Positions 33,675 through 42,980 are shown, counted from the first letter of the stretch. The stretch: 57,585 bases of DNA from Gammaproteobacteria bacterium UBA5078 (GCA_002416505.1 DIAM01000019.1:1-57585); one strand, 5' to 3'. The notes: a model not told the origin generated them from the letters alone. Made by a program: numbers and translations.

Positions 33675-34221
33675 TCAGCTGCTAGCGAACAGTAGCCTTA
33701 TGGCGGGCGGTTGGATCGTCATCGCGATTATGTCCCTATCGAGCGTGATGTGGGTGCTGATTCTAGATCGCTATATTTTCTTCTGGCGAACGGAGAAAAA
33801 ACTGGCAGAGACGACCTTGCGTTATTGGTTAGAGAATCGCAGCAATAGCCCGCTAGTGGACCGTCGTCTGCGTGCCAGCCTTACCGACTCGTTCCGCGCA
33901 AAACTCTCTACCTCCATCGGTACGATTCACGTTATCACCGCAATTCTCCCCTTGCTCGGTTTGCTGGGCACCGTTACCGGCATGATTAAGACCTTCGAGG
34001 TCATGACGGTGTTTGGGTCGGGCAATGTGCGAGGCATGGCAGATGGGATATCGGAGGCACTCATTACCACCATGGCCGGCTTGCTAACGGCGCTAACCGG
34101 TATCTATTTCGCCAGCGATCTTACAGATAGGGTGCGAAGAGAGACCGAGCATCTAGCCGCTCGCCTGGGTGCACAGCAAAGCCCCAGCGCTGCGCGCAAG
34201 AAACGGGATAGAACATTATGA
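33667..34221 (+). CDS. exbB: ExbB-type proton channel subunit of the TonB2 system
   Basis: A 184-residue inner-membrane protein with three helices. SLMAGGWIVIAIMSLSSVMW is helix 1, VITAILPLLGLLGTVTGMI helix 2 with the conserved Gly-rich proton-path segment, and ALITTMAGLLTALTGIYF helix 3. With ExbD it uses the proton gradient to energise TonB. It overlaps the upstream gene by 8 bases and the next by 4 (ATGA). Confidence 0.92.
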   Translation: MFSQLLANSSLMAGGWIVIAIMSLSSVMWVLILDRYIFFWRTEKKLAETTLRYWLENRSNSPLVDRRLRASLTDSFRAKLSTSIGTIHVITAILPLLGLLGTVTGMIKTFEVMTVFGSGNVRGMADGISEALITTMAGLLTALTGIYFASDLTDRVRRETEHLAARLGAQQSPSAARKKRDRTL

Positions 34222-34640
34222 TGCGACTGCACAGGCAAGACGAAGGCGGTGGTGCCGCAATCAACTTGACGCCCTTAATCGATATGGTCTTTATTCTGTT
34301 GATTTTTTTCGCCGTCAATTCCACCTTTGTGAAGTTTCCCGGAGTAGATGTCGATCAGCCTGTAGCGAGGTCAACGGTAGTCCAGCAGTCGGCTACCATA
34401 CTCATCGCCGTCACCGACACAGGGGAAGTATGGATCGATCGCGATCAAATCGATATTCGGCGTCTACGAGGGGTGATCGAGCGAATGTTTGTAGAAACCC
34501 CCGACGCGTCAGTTGTTATTCTTTCTGATCAAAACTCACGAACGGGCATAGTGGTCGAGGTGATAGATCAGGCTCGTCTCGCGGGCGCGAGCAAGGTGGC
34601 GCTCGCGGCAGCGGCGGTAGATCAGGGACTGGGTCTGTGA
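34218..34640 (+). CDS. exbD: ExbD-type subunit of the TonB2 system
   Basis: A 140-residue protein with a single N-terminal helix (INLTPLIDMVFILLIFFAVN) that contains the conserved proton-binding Asp of ExbD, followed by the typical periplasmic domain (VAVTDTGEVWIDRDQIDIR-like, then VVILSDQNSRTGIVVEVIDQ). It works with ExbB and TtpC. The stop overlaps the next start codon (GTGA). Confidence 0.93.
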   Translation: MMRLHRQDEGGGAAINLTPLIDMVFILLIFFAVNSTFVKFPGVDVDQPVARSTVVQQSATILIAVTDTGEVWIDRDQIDIRRLRGVIERMFVETPDASVVILSDQNSRTGIVVEVIDQARLAGASKVALAAAAVDQGLGL

Positions 34641-35290
34641 GAATTGCCGGTATTATCTTGGTCGCAATACTCATCAATATGGGATTGTATTTGTTGATGG
34701 AGAATATGATCTCCAAAGACAATGTTCGGGTGATCGATCTACTCGACACACAGGCCATCGAGTTCGTGCGTACCTTTCAGGATGAGGACACGCGAAGCCG
34801 AGACAGGCGCAGGCCTGCGCCTCCTAAGCCGCAGAATATAGAAAGGCCGAGGGCCGAGGTCGAAAACATCGCTAATCGCGCTAGTGCAGTGTCGGGTGAC
34901 TTCGATGCCTTTCAAGTGACTAGCCTGTTAAGTGCCGGCGCCAGTTCAGGTGGCGGTATCGGAATCGGCCAGTCGCTTATCGCCGATAGCGTGGGTGGCA
35001 TAGATCTTATGTCGGCCAATGATCTGATTCCAATGACTATGCTGCCGCCCCAGTATCCGCCGTCGGCATTACTGCGCAAGACGGAAGGGTGGGTAGAGCT
35101 AGTTTTTACAGTGACCGCAGAGGGCGCAGTTGTAAACCCTGAGGTGACCGCGTCTTACCCTGAGGGCGAGTTCGAGCGTGCCGCTATAGCGGCGGCAAAG
35201 CGTTGGCGATTCCGTCCCGTCGTTCGCGACGGCGTGGCAACGCAGATTGCAGCGCAAATTCACATTGACTTCACATTGGCGAACCGATGA
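34637..35290 (+). CDS. tonB: TonB energy transducer of the TonB2 system
   Basis: A 217-residue protein with an N-terminal membrane anchor (IILVAILINMGLYLLMENMI), a Pro/Arg-rich spacer (RRRPAPPKPQNIERPRAEV) and a C-terminal TonB domain (PQYPPSALLRKTEGWVELVF, then RAAIAAAKRWRFRPVV). It contacts TonB boxes of outer-membrane receptors such as those at 13.6 and 21 kb. The GTG start overlaps exbD; its stop overlaps the next ATG. The spacer is short, as in TonB2 proteins. Confidence 0.92.
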   Translation: MRIAGIILVAILINMGLYLLMENMISKDNVRVIDLLDTQAIEFVRTFQDEDTRSRDRRRPAPPKPQNIERPRAEVENIANRASAVSGDFDAFQVTSLLSAGASSGGGIGIGQSLIADSVGGIDLMSANDLIPMTMLPPQYPPSALLRKTEGWVELVFTVTAEGAVVNPEVTASYPEGEFERAAIAAAKRWRFRPVVRDGVATQIAAQIHIDFTLANR

Positions 35291-36489
35291 TCCGCGTCTT
35301 CCTCCTTGTCCTGATGGCATTTTTAAGTGTGCACGCCAGCGCCGCCGAAAGCATGTCGCCGCGCATGGCACAGCGCGTGCTGATGCTGCTAGATAGGGCT
35401 GAAGAGAACCCGGAGCAGGCACTGGCGAGTCTTCAGGAGTTGATAGACACTCGCCCGGAGAATTCCAGTGATCGCGGTTACATCCTCTATGAGCGCGCTG
35501 CGCTATTGCTTCAACACGATCAGGCAGAGATAGCCCGAGAAGAGATCGCCGCTGCGCTCGCTGGGCAGGAAGATGACTATGTGCCAAGGCTGCGTTTTCT
35601 GTTGGGGCAATTACATCTGATGGCGAATGAACCGGAAGCGGCCCTCACTCAATTGACTATCTGGGCAGAACAGGTTGCTAGCCCGCGTCCTGCCGAACTG
35701 GCGATCCTCGCGTATACCAATCTGCAATTGGAGCACTTCGATGCCGCTGCCACGGTATTGGAGCGCGCTATTGCCGATTCCGAGGAACCGCAGAACCAAT
35801 GGCTAGAACTGCTTGCATTTAGCTATACACGACTGAACCGGAGTGACGAGGCTTTAGTATTGATCGAGCGCATTATCGCCGAGGAGCCAGGCAACGCACG
35901 CTGGTGGCGACAGTTGGCGAGCATCTACCTATTGTTGGAGAATGTTCCTAAGGGTGCCGCAGGGTTAGCGATCTCGTCGGTCGTAGAGGAAATTGGGTTT
36001 AGCGACGCGAAAAATTTGGCCACGCTGTTTAATATTTTGGGCATGCCTGCCGATGGCGCCGAAGTGTTAGAGACAACGTTTCGATCGAACCCGGAAGCGG
36101 TCAACTTCGAAGATCGCATGCTTCTGGGTGAGCTGTGGATGTTGGCACGAGAGTTCGAGTTCGCGGTGCGAGAATTTGAGCGTGCGGCGCTAATCGATGA
36201 GCGCGGGGAGGCGAACTGGCGACTTGGGCAACTATACCTACAGCGGGAGAATTACCTAGAGGCCGAGACGGCACTATCCGCGTCGATAGAAGGGTATGCT
36301 GAGGAAGTGCCGGCGCAGCTTTATTATCTCTTGGCGATCGTTGCGGTGAATCTCGAGAACTTTGCGACCGCGAACACGGCTCTCATGCGCATCGACAGCG
36401 ATGCGGCTTATGCCGATAGAGTCGAACAGCTCAGAGCGTACATCGGTCGGGCTATCGCGCAGCAACAGGGAGAGTCTCAAGCGCAGTAG
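35287..36489 (+). CDS. TPR-repeat protein ending the TonB2 operon
   Basis: A 400-residue exported protein (signal ending ASAAES) composed of tetratricopeptide-like repeats, for example PEQALASLQELIDTRPENSS, PEAALTQLTIWAEQ, FDAAATVLERAIADSEEP and SDEALVLIERIIAEEPGN. TPR proteins of this kind commonly close TonB2 operons (DUF3450-ttpC-exbB-exbD-tonB-TPR) and probably help complex assembly in the periplasm. It overlaps tonB by 4 bases. Confidence 0.88.
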   Translation: MIRVFLLVLMAFLSVHASAAESMSPRMAQRVLMLLDRAEENPEQALASLQELIDTRPENSSDRGYILYERAALLLQHDQAEIAREEIAAALAGQEDDYVPRLRFLLGQLHLMANEPEAALTQLTIWAEQVASPRPAELAILAYTNLQLEHFDAAATVLERAIADSEEPQNQWLELLAFSYTRLNRSDEALVLIERIIAEEPGNARWWRQLASIYLLLENVPKGAAGLAISSVVEEIGFSDAKNLATLFNILGMPADGAEVLETTFRSNPEAVNFEDRMLLGELWMLAREFEFAVREFERAALIDERGEANWRLGQLYLQRENYLEAETALSASIEGYAEEVPAQLYYLLAIVAVNLENFATANTALMRIDSDAAYADRVEQLRAYIGRAIAQQQGESQAQ

Positions 36490-36550
36490 TGAATCTGCTT
36501 GCGAGTATGGCTTAGTCTCTCCTAATCGCTCACAGAATATTCCTTGCAGA

Positions 36551-37108
36551 TTAGCGACTAAGCTTCGTCATCTTCGAACCTTCGAAGGTGAGGTTATACA
36601 TTAGGCCCTTGTTCGAGAAAATGAAGCCGATGATTGGGGCCTGGGCAGAGTTGGAACTCACTTCACCGCCGGCTCCGAATTCGACCAGAGCTACGCTGCC
36701 GTCAACACCCGCCTCCCAGCCTTCGCTGTTGCGGAAGGTCTCCAGAGCGGCGTCCGTCATAAACATGATGATCTGGGATTTCACTTGTGCCCCGAACTGC
36801 AGGCCGATCGAGGCCGCCGCGGTGTTGTAGTAATCGATAGTCTGTCCGTCGACCACTAGGGCACCTTCGCCGTACTCGCCACCGATGCCGATGCCTGCCT
36901 TGATCACCCTCGGGAACACTAGCATCCCAACTGCGCGCTCGGCCAAGCGTTTGCCCGCATTCGACTCTTGATAAAATTTCGACAGTGCCTCCTCGACGTT
37001 GATATCGATCTCGTCCTTGGACGCGGCATTGGCCGACAAGGAAAGCATGGCGAGAATAAGCCCTGCGAGTAAGCTTCGGTATGCTAGTGAGTAGGAATAG
37101 TTTTTCAT
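36551..37108 (-). CDS. SYLF/YSC84-domain exported protein
   Basis: A 185-residue protein with signal peptide (ending SANAASKD) and a SYLF (YSC84) domain: AGKRLAERAVGMLVFPRVIKAG, GGEYGEGALVVDGQTIDYYN, IGLQFGAQVKSQIIMFMTD and FIFSNKGLMYNLTFEGSKMT-like end. SYLF domains bind phosphoinositides in eukaryotes; the bacterial role is unknown but the proteins are exported. AGGAAG precedes the ATG at 37108; the longer frame lacks a signal. It is convergent with the TonB2 operon and follows katG with a terminator between. Confidence 0.85.
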   Translation of the reverse strand: MKNYSYSLAYRSLLAGLILAMLSLSANAASKDEIDINVEEALSKFYQESNAGKRLAERAVGMLVFPRVIKAGIGIGGEYGEGALVVDGQTIDYYNTAAASIGLQFGAQVKSQIIMFMTDAALETFRNSEGWEAGVDGSVALVEFGAGGEVSSNSAQAPIIGFIFSNKGLMYNLTFEGSKMTKLSR

Positions 37109-37139
37109 TATGTGGCTTCCTTTTTCATAATCAGAAATA

Positions 37140-37177
37140 ACTCTCCCGAGCAATGCTGTTGCACTGATCGGGAGAGT
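37140..37177 (-). terminator. Terminator of katG (cytoplasmic copy)
   Basis: Ten-base stem ACTCTCCCGA/TCGGGAGAGT around an 18-nt loop, about 85 nt past the katG stop; on the minus strand it is followed by TATTTCTG. It separates katG from the SYLF gene. Confidence 0.7.
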
Positions 37178-37260
37178 AGAGGTGTCTATGTAGGCTAATG
37201 CACCGCGCCGATCGTGCATGCGCTAGAGAACTAACGCATGAACGAGGGGCACACGGTTGC

Positions 37261-39417
37261 TTAGCGAAGATCGAAGCGGTCTGCGTTCATCACCTTGGTC
37301 CATGCGGCAACGAAGTCGTGCACAAACTTCTCCTTGTTGTCGTCCTGCGCATAGACTTCTGCGTAGGCGCGCAGGATCGAATTGGAGCCGAACACAAGGT
37401 CTACCCTCGTCGCGGTCCACTTGACCTTGTCGGTCTTACGGTCGCAGATCTCGTACAGATTTTCGCCTGCAGGTTTCCACTTGTAATTCATATCCGTCAA
37501 GTGAACAAAGAAGTCGTTCGATAGCGCGCCTACTTTATCCGTGAACACGCCATGCTTGGTGCCGCCGTAGTTGCTGCCAAGCGTGCGCATGCCGCCGACC
37601 AACACTGTCATCTCATGGGCGGTTAGGCCCATTAGCTGAGTGCGGTCTAGCATCAGCTCCTCAGCGCTGACGACGTAATCTCTCTTGAGCCAATTACGAT
37701 AGCCGTCGTGGGTTGGCTCCAATACTGCGAAGGCCTCCTCATCTGTCATCTGTGCTGTGGCGTCGCCGCGCCCCGGTGAGAACGGAACCGTTACCTTAAA
37801 ACCACCCGCTTTCGCGGCCTGCTCGACGCCCACATTGCCCGCAAGTACGATGACATCGGCAACGCTTGCGCCACTCTTGGCGGCAATGCTCTCGAGCACG
37901 GCCAATACCTTGCTAAGACGCTTAGGTTCATTGCCTTCCCAGTCTTTCTGGGGTGCTAGGCGGATGCGCGCGCCGTTGGCGCCACCGCGTCTGTCAGAGC
38001 CGCGGAAGGTTCTGGCGCTGTCCCACGCGGTGGAGACCATGTCGCTGACAGACAGACCGCTGTCTGCGATCTGGGCCTTTACCGCATCGATATCATAGTC
38101 CGTGGTGCCGGCTGGCACTGGGTCTTGCCAGATCAAGTCTTCTTTAGGGACGTCGGGCCCGATATAACAAGTCTTAGGTCCCATATCGCGGTGAGTCAGT
38201 TTGAACCATGCGCGTGCGAACACTTCGGAGAAGTATGCTTGGTCCTTGGCGAAGCGCTCGGATATTTTGCGATACTCGGGGTCCATCTTCATCGCCATGT
38301 CGGCATCTGTCATGATCGGATTGTAGCGACGTGAGGGGTCTTCAACATCTACCGGCTTGTCTTCCTCTTTGATGTTGATTGGCTCCCACTGCCATGCTCC
38401 CGCTGGGCTCTTCTTTAGTTCCCACTCATAGTTGAGCAGCAGGGCGAAATAGCCGTTGTCCCACTGCGTAGGATGAGTCGTCCACGCGCCTTCTATGCCA
38501 CTGGACATCGTGTCGCGGCCGATGCCGCGCTTGGTTTTGTTTAACCAGCCGAAACCCTGGTCCTCGATTTCAGCACCCTCTGGGTCTGCACCGAGCAACT
38601 CGGCCTTGCCGTTGCCGTGACACTTGCCGACGGTGTGTCCGCCGGCGGTGAGAGCGACGGTCTCCTCATCGTTCATGGCCATACGCTCGAAGGTGACACG
38701 CACATCGTGAGCGGTCTTGAGTGGATCTGGATTGCCATCGACCCCCTCAGGGTTGACGTAGATAAGGCCCATCATCACGGCGGCTAGTGGATTGTCGAGG
38801 TCGCGCTCGCCAGAGTAGCGGCTGCCCTCGCTGCCGCTGGGGGCGAGCCACTCTTTCTCCGATCCCCAATAGGTATCCTTCTCTGGTTGCCATATATCTT
38901 CACGGCCGAAGGCGAAGCCGTAGGTTTTCAGGCCCATGGACTCGTAAGCGATGGTGCCTGCATAGGCGATCAGGTCGGCCCAGCTCAGCTTATTGCCGTA
39001 TTTCTTCTTGATTGGCCACAGCAGGCGCCGAGCCTTATCTAAGTTGACGTTGTCTGGCCATGAGTTGATTGGCGCGAAGCGCTGATTGCCCGTACCTGCG
39101 CCACCGCGACCGTCGGCGATGCGATAGGTGCCTGCCGCGTGCCAAGACATACGAATCATGAGGCCGCCGTAATGGCCCCAATCGGCTGGCCACCAGTCCT
39201 GGCTGTCTGTCATCAATGCGTGCATATCTTTCTTGAGGGCGGCTACATCGAGTTTCTTGACCGCTTCGAGGTAGTTGAAGTCCGCTCCCATTGGATTGGT
39301 CTTGCTATCGTGTTGGTGAAGGATGTCGAGGTTCAGGGCCTTTGGCCACCATTCCATGTTGGACATGCTGCTCTCTGTAGCCCCACCGTGCATCACTGGG
39401 CATTTGCTTTGAGACAT
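37261..39417 (-). CDS. katG: Catalase-peroxidase KatG (cytoplasmic)
   Basis: A 718-residue bifunctional catalase-peroxidase without signal peptide. RMSWHAAGTYRIADGRGGAG gives the distal Arg89-Trp92-His93, YVNPEG carries the tyrosine of the Met-Tyr-Trp crosslink and LTAGGHTVGKCHG the proximal heme ligand His. The duplicated C-terminal half (WDSARTFRGSDRRGGANGAR, MTVLVGGMRTLG) is present. It destroys hydrogen peroxide in the cytoplasm. An OxyR-like half-site pair lies about 90-125 bp upstream (39506-39542). Confidence 0.96.
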   Translation of the reverse strand: MSQSKCPVMHGGATESSMSNMEWWPKALNLDILHQHDSKTNPMGADFNYLEAVKKLDVAALKKDMHALMTDSQDWWPADWGHYGGLMIRMSWHAAGTYRIADGRGGAGTGNQRFAPINSWPDNVNLDKARRLLWPIKKKYGNKLSWADLIAYAGTIAYESMGLKTYGFAFGREDIWQPEKDTYWGSEKEWLAPSGSEGSRYSGERDLDNPLAAVMMGLIYVNPEGVDGNPDPLKTAHDVRVTFERMAMNDEETVALTAGGHTVGKCHGNGKAELLGADPEGAEIEDQGFGWLNKTKRGIGRDTMSSGIEGAWTTHPTQWDNGYFALLLNYEWELKKSPAGAWQWEPINIKEEDKPVDVEDPSRRYNPIMTDADMAMKMDPEYRKISERFAKDQAYFSEVFARAWFKLTHRDMGPKTCYIGPDVPKEDLIWQDPVPAGTTDYDIDAVKAQIADSGLSVSDMVSTAWDSARTFRGSDRRGGANGARIRLAPQKDWEGNEPKRLSKVLAVLESIAAKSGASVADVIVLAGNVGVEQAAKAGGFKVTVPFSPGRGDATAQMTDEEAFAVLEPTHDGYRNWLKRDYVVSAEELMLDRTQLMGLTAHEMTVLVGGMRTLGSNYGGTKHGVFTDKVGALSNDFFVHLTDMNYKWKPAGENLYEICDRKTDKVKWTATRVDLVFGSNSILRAYAEVYAQDDNKEKFVHDFVAAWTKVMNADRFDLR

Positions 39418-39505
39418 AATTTTCTCCGGAAGATTTATTGCGCTAGCGTTAGCGAACTTTATAGGATTTCGTCTAGAGTATTACTTGGACCTATCGATGA
39501 GTATA

Positions 39506-39542
39506 TTCGTTTAATTCTACCTAGAAGATAGATTTTACCTAT
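39506..39542 (-). promoter_or_regulatory. Candidate OxyR site upstream of katG
   Basis: ATAGATTTTACCTAT (39528-39542) matches the OxyR half-motif ATAGnTnnnAnCTAT exactly, and CTAC at 39517 stands in the right place for the neighbouring half-site; the outer half is weak. The site is about 90-125 bp before the katG start. Confidence 0.5.
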
Positions 39543-39602
39543 TAATGGTGAAGACTTAGCCTGTCTCGCGAATGCGCATATCGGCTTCGCACAGTAGTTC
39601 GC

Positions 39603-39635
39603 AAAAAAAAAGCGGCGACACTAAGTGCCACCGCT
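39603..39635 (-). terminator. Intrinsic terminator of the exported katG
   Basis: Minus-strand hairpin AGCGGTGGCAC-TTA-GTGTCGCCGCT (11 pairs with two G-U) followed by eight T, about 50 nt after the stop at 39684. Confidence 0.85.
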
Positions 39636-39683
39636 TCTTTTGTCATCAAATAGCAATAATCGCGCTATTTCTCCTCATAAGAC

Positions 39684-41903
39684 TCACTCAAGATCGAAGC
39701 GATCCAGCGTCATTACTTTATTCCAAGCTGCGACGAAGTCATTCGCAAATTGCTCTTTGGAATCTTGCGCCGCATAGAACTCTGCAACCGCACGTAGCTC
39801 CGAGTTCGATCCGAATATTAGGTCAGTTGGCGTGCCCGTCCACTTGACCTCACCGGTCGCACGATCGCGGCCCTCGTAGATCTCTTCGGAAGGACTCTTT
39901 GACCACTCGATAGACATGTCCAACAAGTTTACGAAGAAGTCATTGCTCAAAGTGCCAGGCTGATCTGTGAACACGCCGTGTTGTATGCCACCGGCGTTGG
40001 CATTCAAGGTGCGCAGGCCGCCAACGAGTACGGTCATTTCGGGGACCGTCAGCGTTAGGAAGTCCGCACGCTTCACCAGTTCCACTGCGGGAGATCGGCC
40101 ATTGACATCCATATGGTAGTTTCTGAAACCATCGGACTTTGGCTCGAGCACCGCGAACGAGGCGACATCAGTCTGCTCCTGGGTCGCATCTGCACGACCT
40201 GGTGCGAAGGGCACCTCTACATCGTAGCCCGCCCTCTCGGCCGCCTGTTCTATCGCCGCGTTGCCGCCCAATACGATCAAATCGGCAAGAGAGATCTTCC
40301 TGCGTGAACTGCCACTGTTGAAGTCGTTCTGTATGCCTTCGAGCACACTCAACACGCTGGCCAGCTCGCTTGGGTTGTTAACGGCCCAATCTTTCTGTGG
40401 CGCAAGACGAATGCGCGCGCCATTGGCACCGCCACGCATATCGGTGTCGCGGAACGTGGCAGCCGACGCCCAAGCGGTGTTAACCAGTTGCCCAGTGCTC
40501 AGCCCAGAGGCAAGGATGCTCGTTTTGAGTTGGGCGATATCTCTGGCGTTGACCATCGAATAGTCGATGGCACTGACAGGATCCTGCCAGATCATCGTTG
40601 CGTCGGGCTTCATGGTACCGAGGTAACGAGTGCTCGGGCCCATATCGCGATGCGTGAGTTTGAACCACGCGCTCGCGAAGGCCTGTTCGAATTGCTCGGG
40701 GTTGTCCAGCCAGCGGCGAGTAATCTCTCCGTAGGCAGGGTCTTCCTTGAGTGCGAGGTCGGTGGTGAACATGATGGGAGCGTGTCGCAGGTCAGGATCA
40801 TGCGCATCGGGTACTAGGTCCGCCGCGGCGTTGCCGGCGGGTATCCACTGAGTGGCTCCCGCTGGGCTCTTGGTCTGCACCCATTCCCAGTTATAGAGGT
40901 TCTGCAGATAGTTGTGGGTCCAAGCTGTCGGGTTAACGGTCCATGCGCCTTCTAGGCCGCTGGAGATCGTGTCGGCCCCGCTGCCAGTGCCACAGGTGTT
41001 TGTCCAGCCAAGGCCTTGTTCTTCGATGCTTGCAGCCTCAGGCTCTGCGCCAACGCAGCCAGTAGGGGCCGCTGCGCCATGGGCCTTGCCAAAGGTATGT
41101 CCACCCGCGATCAATGCCACTGTTTCTTCGTCGTTCATCGCCATGCGGCCAAAGGTCTCACGGATATCCGCTGCGGCGGCCAATGGGTCTGGGTTGCCGT
41201 TAGGGCCTTCTGGGTTCACATAGATAAGGCCCATCTGCACGGCGGCAAGTGGGTCTTCAAGATTGCGGTCGCCGCTAAAGCGCGCGTCGCCCAGCCACTC
41301 GCCCTCTGGACCCCAATAGATTTCATCAGGTTCCCACTCGTCCGTACGCCCACCGGCAAAGCCCATCGTCGTAAAGCCCATGGACTCCATCGCGACGGTG
41401 CCGGTAAGCACTATTAGGTCGGCCCAGGATATGCTGCGGCCATACTTCTGTTTGATCGGCCAGAGTAAGCGCCGAGCCTTATCGAGGTTCACGTTGTCTG
41501 GCCAGCTATTCAGTGGCGCAAAGCGTTGCGCGCCACCGTCCGCGCCGCCGCGGCCATCGCTGATGCGATAGGTGCCGGCGCTGTGCCAGGCCATGCGGAT
41601 GAAGAAGGGACCATAATGGCCATAGTCCGCAGGCCACCAAGCCTGGGAGTCTGTCATCAAATCGACCAGATCCTGCTTGAGCGCGTCCAGATCTAGCTTG
41701 TTGAACTCCGCGGCATAGTCGAAGTCTCCACCCACCGGGCTAGACTCGGAGGAGTGCATGCGCAGGGGCTGCAGATCCAATTGATTAGGCCACCAATAGT
41801 CATTATTAACCATGGTGCCTTGGGCGTTCGCGAGATTGATGGAAGCGAACGATGATAGGCCGATCGCAATTGCGGTAACTAAGGGTAATTTTTTTCCGAA
41901 CAT
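39684..41903 (-). CDS. katG: Catalase-peroxidase KatG with signal peptide (periplasmic)
   Basis: A 739-residue second catalase-peroxidase. Residues 1-28 form a signal peptide (TAIAIGLSSFASINLANAQ), so it acts in the periplasm like KatP of pathogens. RMAWHSAGTYRISDGRGGAD gives Arg103-Trp106-His107; YVNPEGPNGNPDPLAAA and LIAGGHTFGKAHG match the rest of the active site. It is separated from the cytoplasmic KatG by about 270 bp and has its own terminator and upstream half-sites, so the two are probably separate transcription units. Confidence 0.95.
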   Translation of the reverse strand: MFGKKLPLVTAIAIGLSSFASINLANAQGTMVNNDYWWPNQLDLQPLRMHSSESSPVGGDFDYAAEFNKLDLDALKQDLVDLMTDSQAWWPADYGHYGPFFIRMAWHSAGTYRISDGRGGADGGAQRFAPLNSWPDNVNLDKARRLLWPIKQKYGRSISWADLIVLTGTVAMESMGFTTMGFAGGRTDEWEPDEIYWGPEGEWLGDARFSGDRNLEDPLAAVQMGLIYVNPEGPNGNPDPLAAAADIRETFGRMAMNDEETVALIAGGHTFGKAHGAAAPTGCVGAEPEAASIEEQGLGWTNTCGTGSGADTISSGLEGAWTVNPTAWTHNYLQNLYNWEWVQTKSPAGATQWIPAGNAAADLVPDAHDPDLRHAPIMFTTDLALKEDPAYGEITRRWLDNPEQFEQAFASAWFKLTHRDMGPSTRYLGTMKPDATMIWQDPVSAIDYSMVNARDIAQLKTSILASGLSTGQLVNTAWASAATFRDTDMRGGANGARIRLAPQKDWAVNNPSELASVLSVLEGIQNDFNSGSSRRKISLADLIVLGGNAAIEQAAERAGYDVEVPFAPGRADATQEQTDVASFAVLEPKSDGFRNYHMDVNGRSPAVELVKRADFLTLTVPEMTVLVGGLRTLNANAGGIQHGVFTDQPGTLSNDFFVNLLDMSIEWSKSPSEEIYEGRDRATGEVKWTGTPTDLIFGSNSELRAVAEFYAAQDSKEQFANDFVAAWNKVMTLDRFDLE

Positions 41904-41937
41904 ATAGCACTCCTCACTGTTGTAATTACGAAAATTA

Positions 41938-42000
41938 TAGAGTCAGCGAAAAGACTCTAAACAGTCGTTTAAAACTATTGCGGTAATAGGAAAAATTGTG
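41938..42000 (-). promoter_or_regulatory. Upstream region of exported katG: OxyR-like core and inverted repeat
   Basis: CTATTGCGGTAATAG (41975-41989) has the CTAT-N7-ATAG centre of an OxyR site; the outer quarter-sites are weak. Nearer the gene, AGAGTC-N8-GACTCT (41938-41957) is a perfect 6-bp inverted repeat that could fold in the leader. Farther upstream AGAGCCTT (42044) and AAGGCTCT (42101) form a loose inverted repeat. About 340 bases here hold no gene. Confidence 0.45.
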
Positions 42001-42242
42001 AGGAGGTAATCGGTGGGCTTGGCTTGCTTTGCGCTAATGTCGGAGAGCCTTGCTAGCGCTGGATCTACGCCGCTTTTAGCGCAATCTAGGTGGTAGGGCG
42101 AAGGCTCTAAAATCCTGTGTGCGATCGTAAAAATCTATCGACGATGATTGATATATTCAATCGTGCATACAGTCAATCACCGTGTTTCCTTCTAAATCAT
42201 TCGACTTGTCATCTGGCTTTAATGGCACAGAAGTCAAAGCTA

Positions 42243-42980
42243 TCAATCTTGTTCTAAGCTAAATCGAAACACATGCTGGAGATTCGGGACTTCGATCGCA
42301 ATGCCGCCCCGCAGGATCGGTCTTAGCTTAAACTTCGACGCTGCCTCTATAGAGGCGGCATCGAATATTTGCGCTGGGTCGGAGTCTACTATGACGATAT
42401 CTTTTACATCGCCATTCTCCGTCATGGTGAACGATACCTGTGTCCAGCCTTCGATCCCATCGCGCCGGGCCGAAGGGGGATAGGTCGGGGTTACCTCCTC
42501 CAATGGAGTCGGGTTCATCAGATAGCGCATCTCTTCTAGTTCCGCTTCCGAATATGGCACCAGCTCGGATCCCATATAGGGAAGTAATGCTCCCATAGGG
42601 CATCTCTGCTGTTCGGCTAGGGCACTGGTGACAGCGTCGAAGAAACTGTGCTTCGAGTCTTGTGCCTGCCTATGAAGCCATTCGCTAGTCAGCTCCCAAA
42701 CTTGTCCGTTCATAAAGCGCGCCATGTCGGTTCTAGGCAGGCACTCGCGTGGAATCTGGTAAACGGTGAGAATGGCCGCAATAAAACCCTCGCACCACTG
42801 CACACTGTCTTGGGTGCTGCAAAAGCCCATTAATTGCGGTCGGCTAAGCGGAGCGTTCTCGCCGGCGAGCACTCGGGTCTGAACCGTTTCTCTGCGCGCC
42901 TGTATGGAATCTTGATCGGCTGCGTTTGCGGCGCAAGAGGCCAACGCTAGAAGTGTTGCGAGAACAATAGTGAGTTTCAT
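42243..42980 (-). CDS. Exported fusion of a Rap1a/Tai-like domain and a TonB C-terminal domain
   Basis: A 245-residue protein with a signal peptide (ending SCAANAAD). The middle (GFCSTQDSVQWCEGFIAAIL, then IPRECLPRTDMARFMN and a late QRCP) has the Cys spacing and helix pattern of Rap1a/Tai-type small proteins, known in other bacteria as immunity proteins of type VI secretion. The C-terminal 85 residues (TPTYPPSARRDGIEGWTQVS, ASIEAASKFKLRPIL) are a TonB C-terminal domain but with no membrane anchor or Pro-rich spacer. I do not know of an established function. It follows the DUF2986 gene closely. Confidence 0.7.
   Translation of the reverse strand: MKLTIVLATLLALASCAANAADQDSIQARRETVQTRVLAGENAPLSRPQLMGFCSTQDSVQWCEGFIAAILTVYQIPRECLPRTDMARFMNGQVWELTSEWLHRQAQDSKHSFFDAVTSALAEQQRCPMGALLPYMGSELVPYSEAELEEMRYLMNPTPLEEVTPTYPPSARRDGIEGWTQVSFTMTENGDVKDIVIVDSDPAQIFDAASIEAASKFKLRPILRGGIAIEVPNLQHVFRFSLEQD

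Noticed and set aside
37261..41903. The two katG genes as a recent tandem duplication
   Set aside because: The proteins differ throughout and one carries a signal peptide, so they are old paralogues or were acquired separately.
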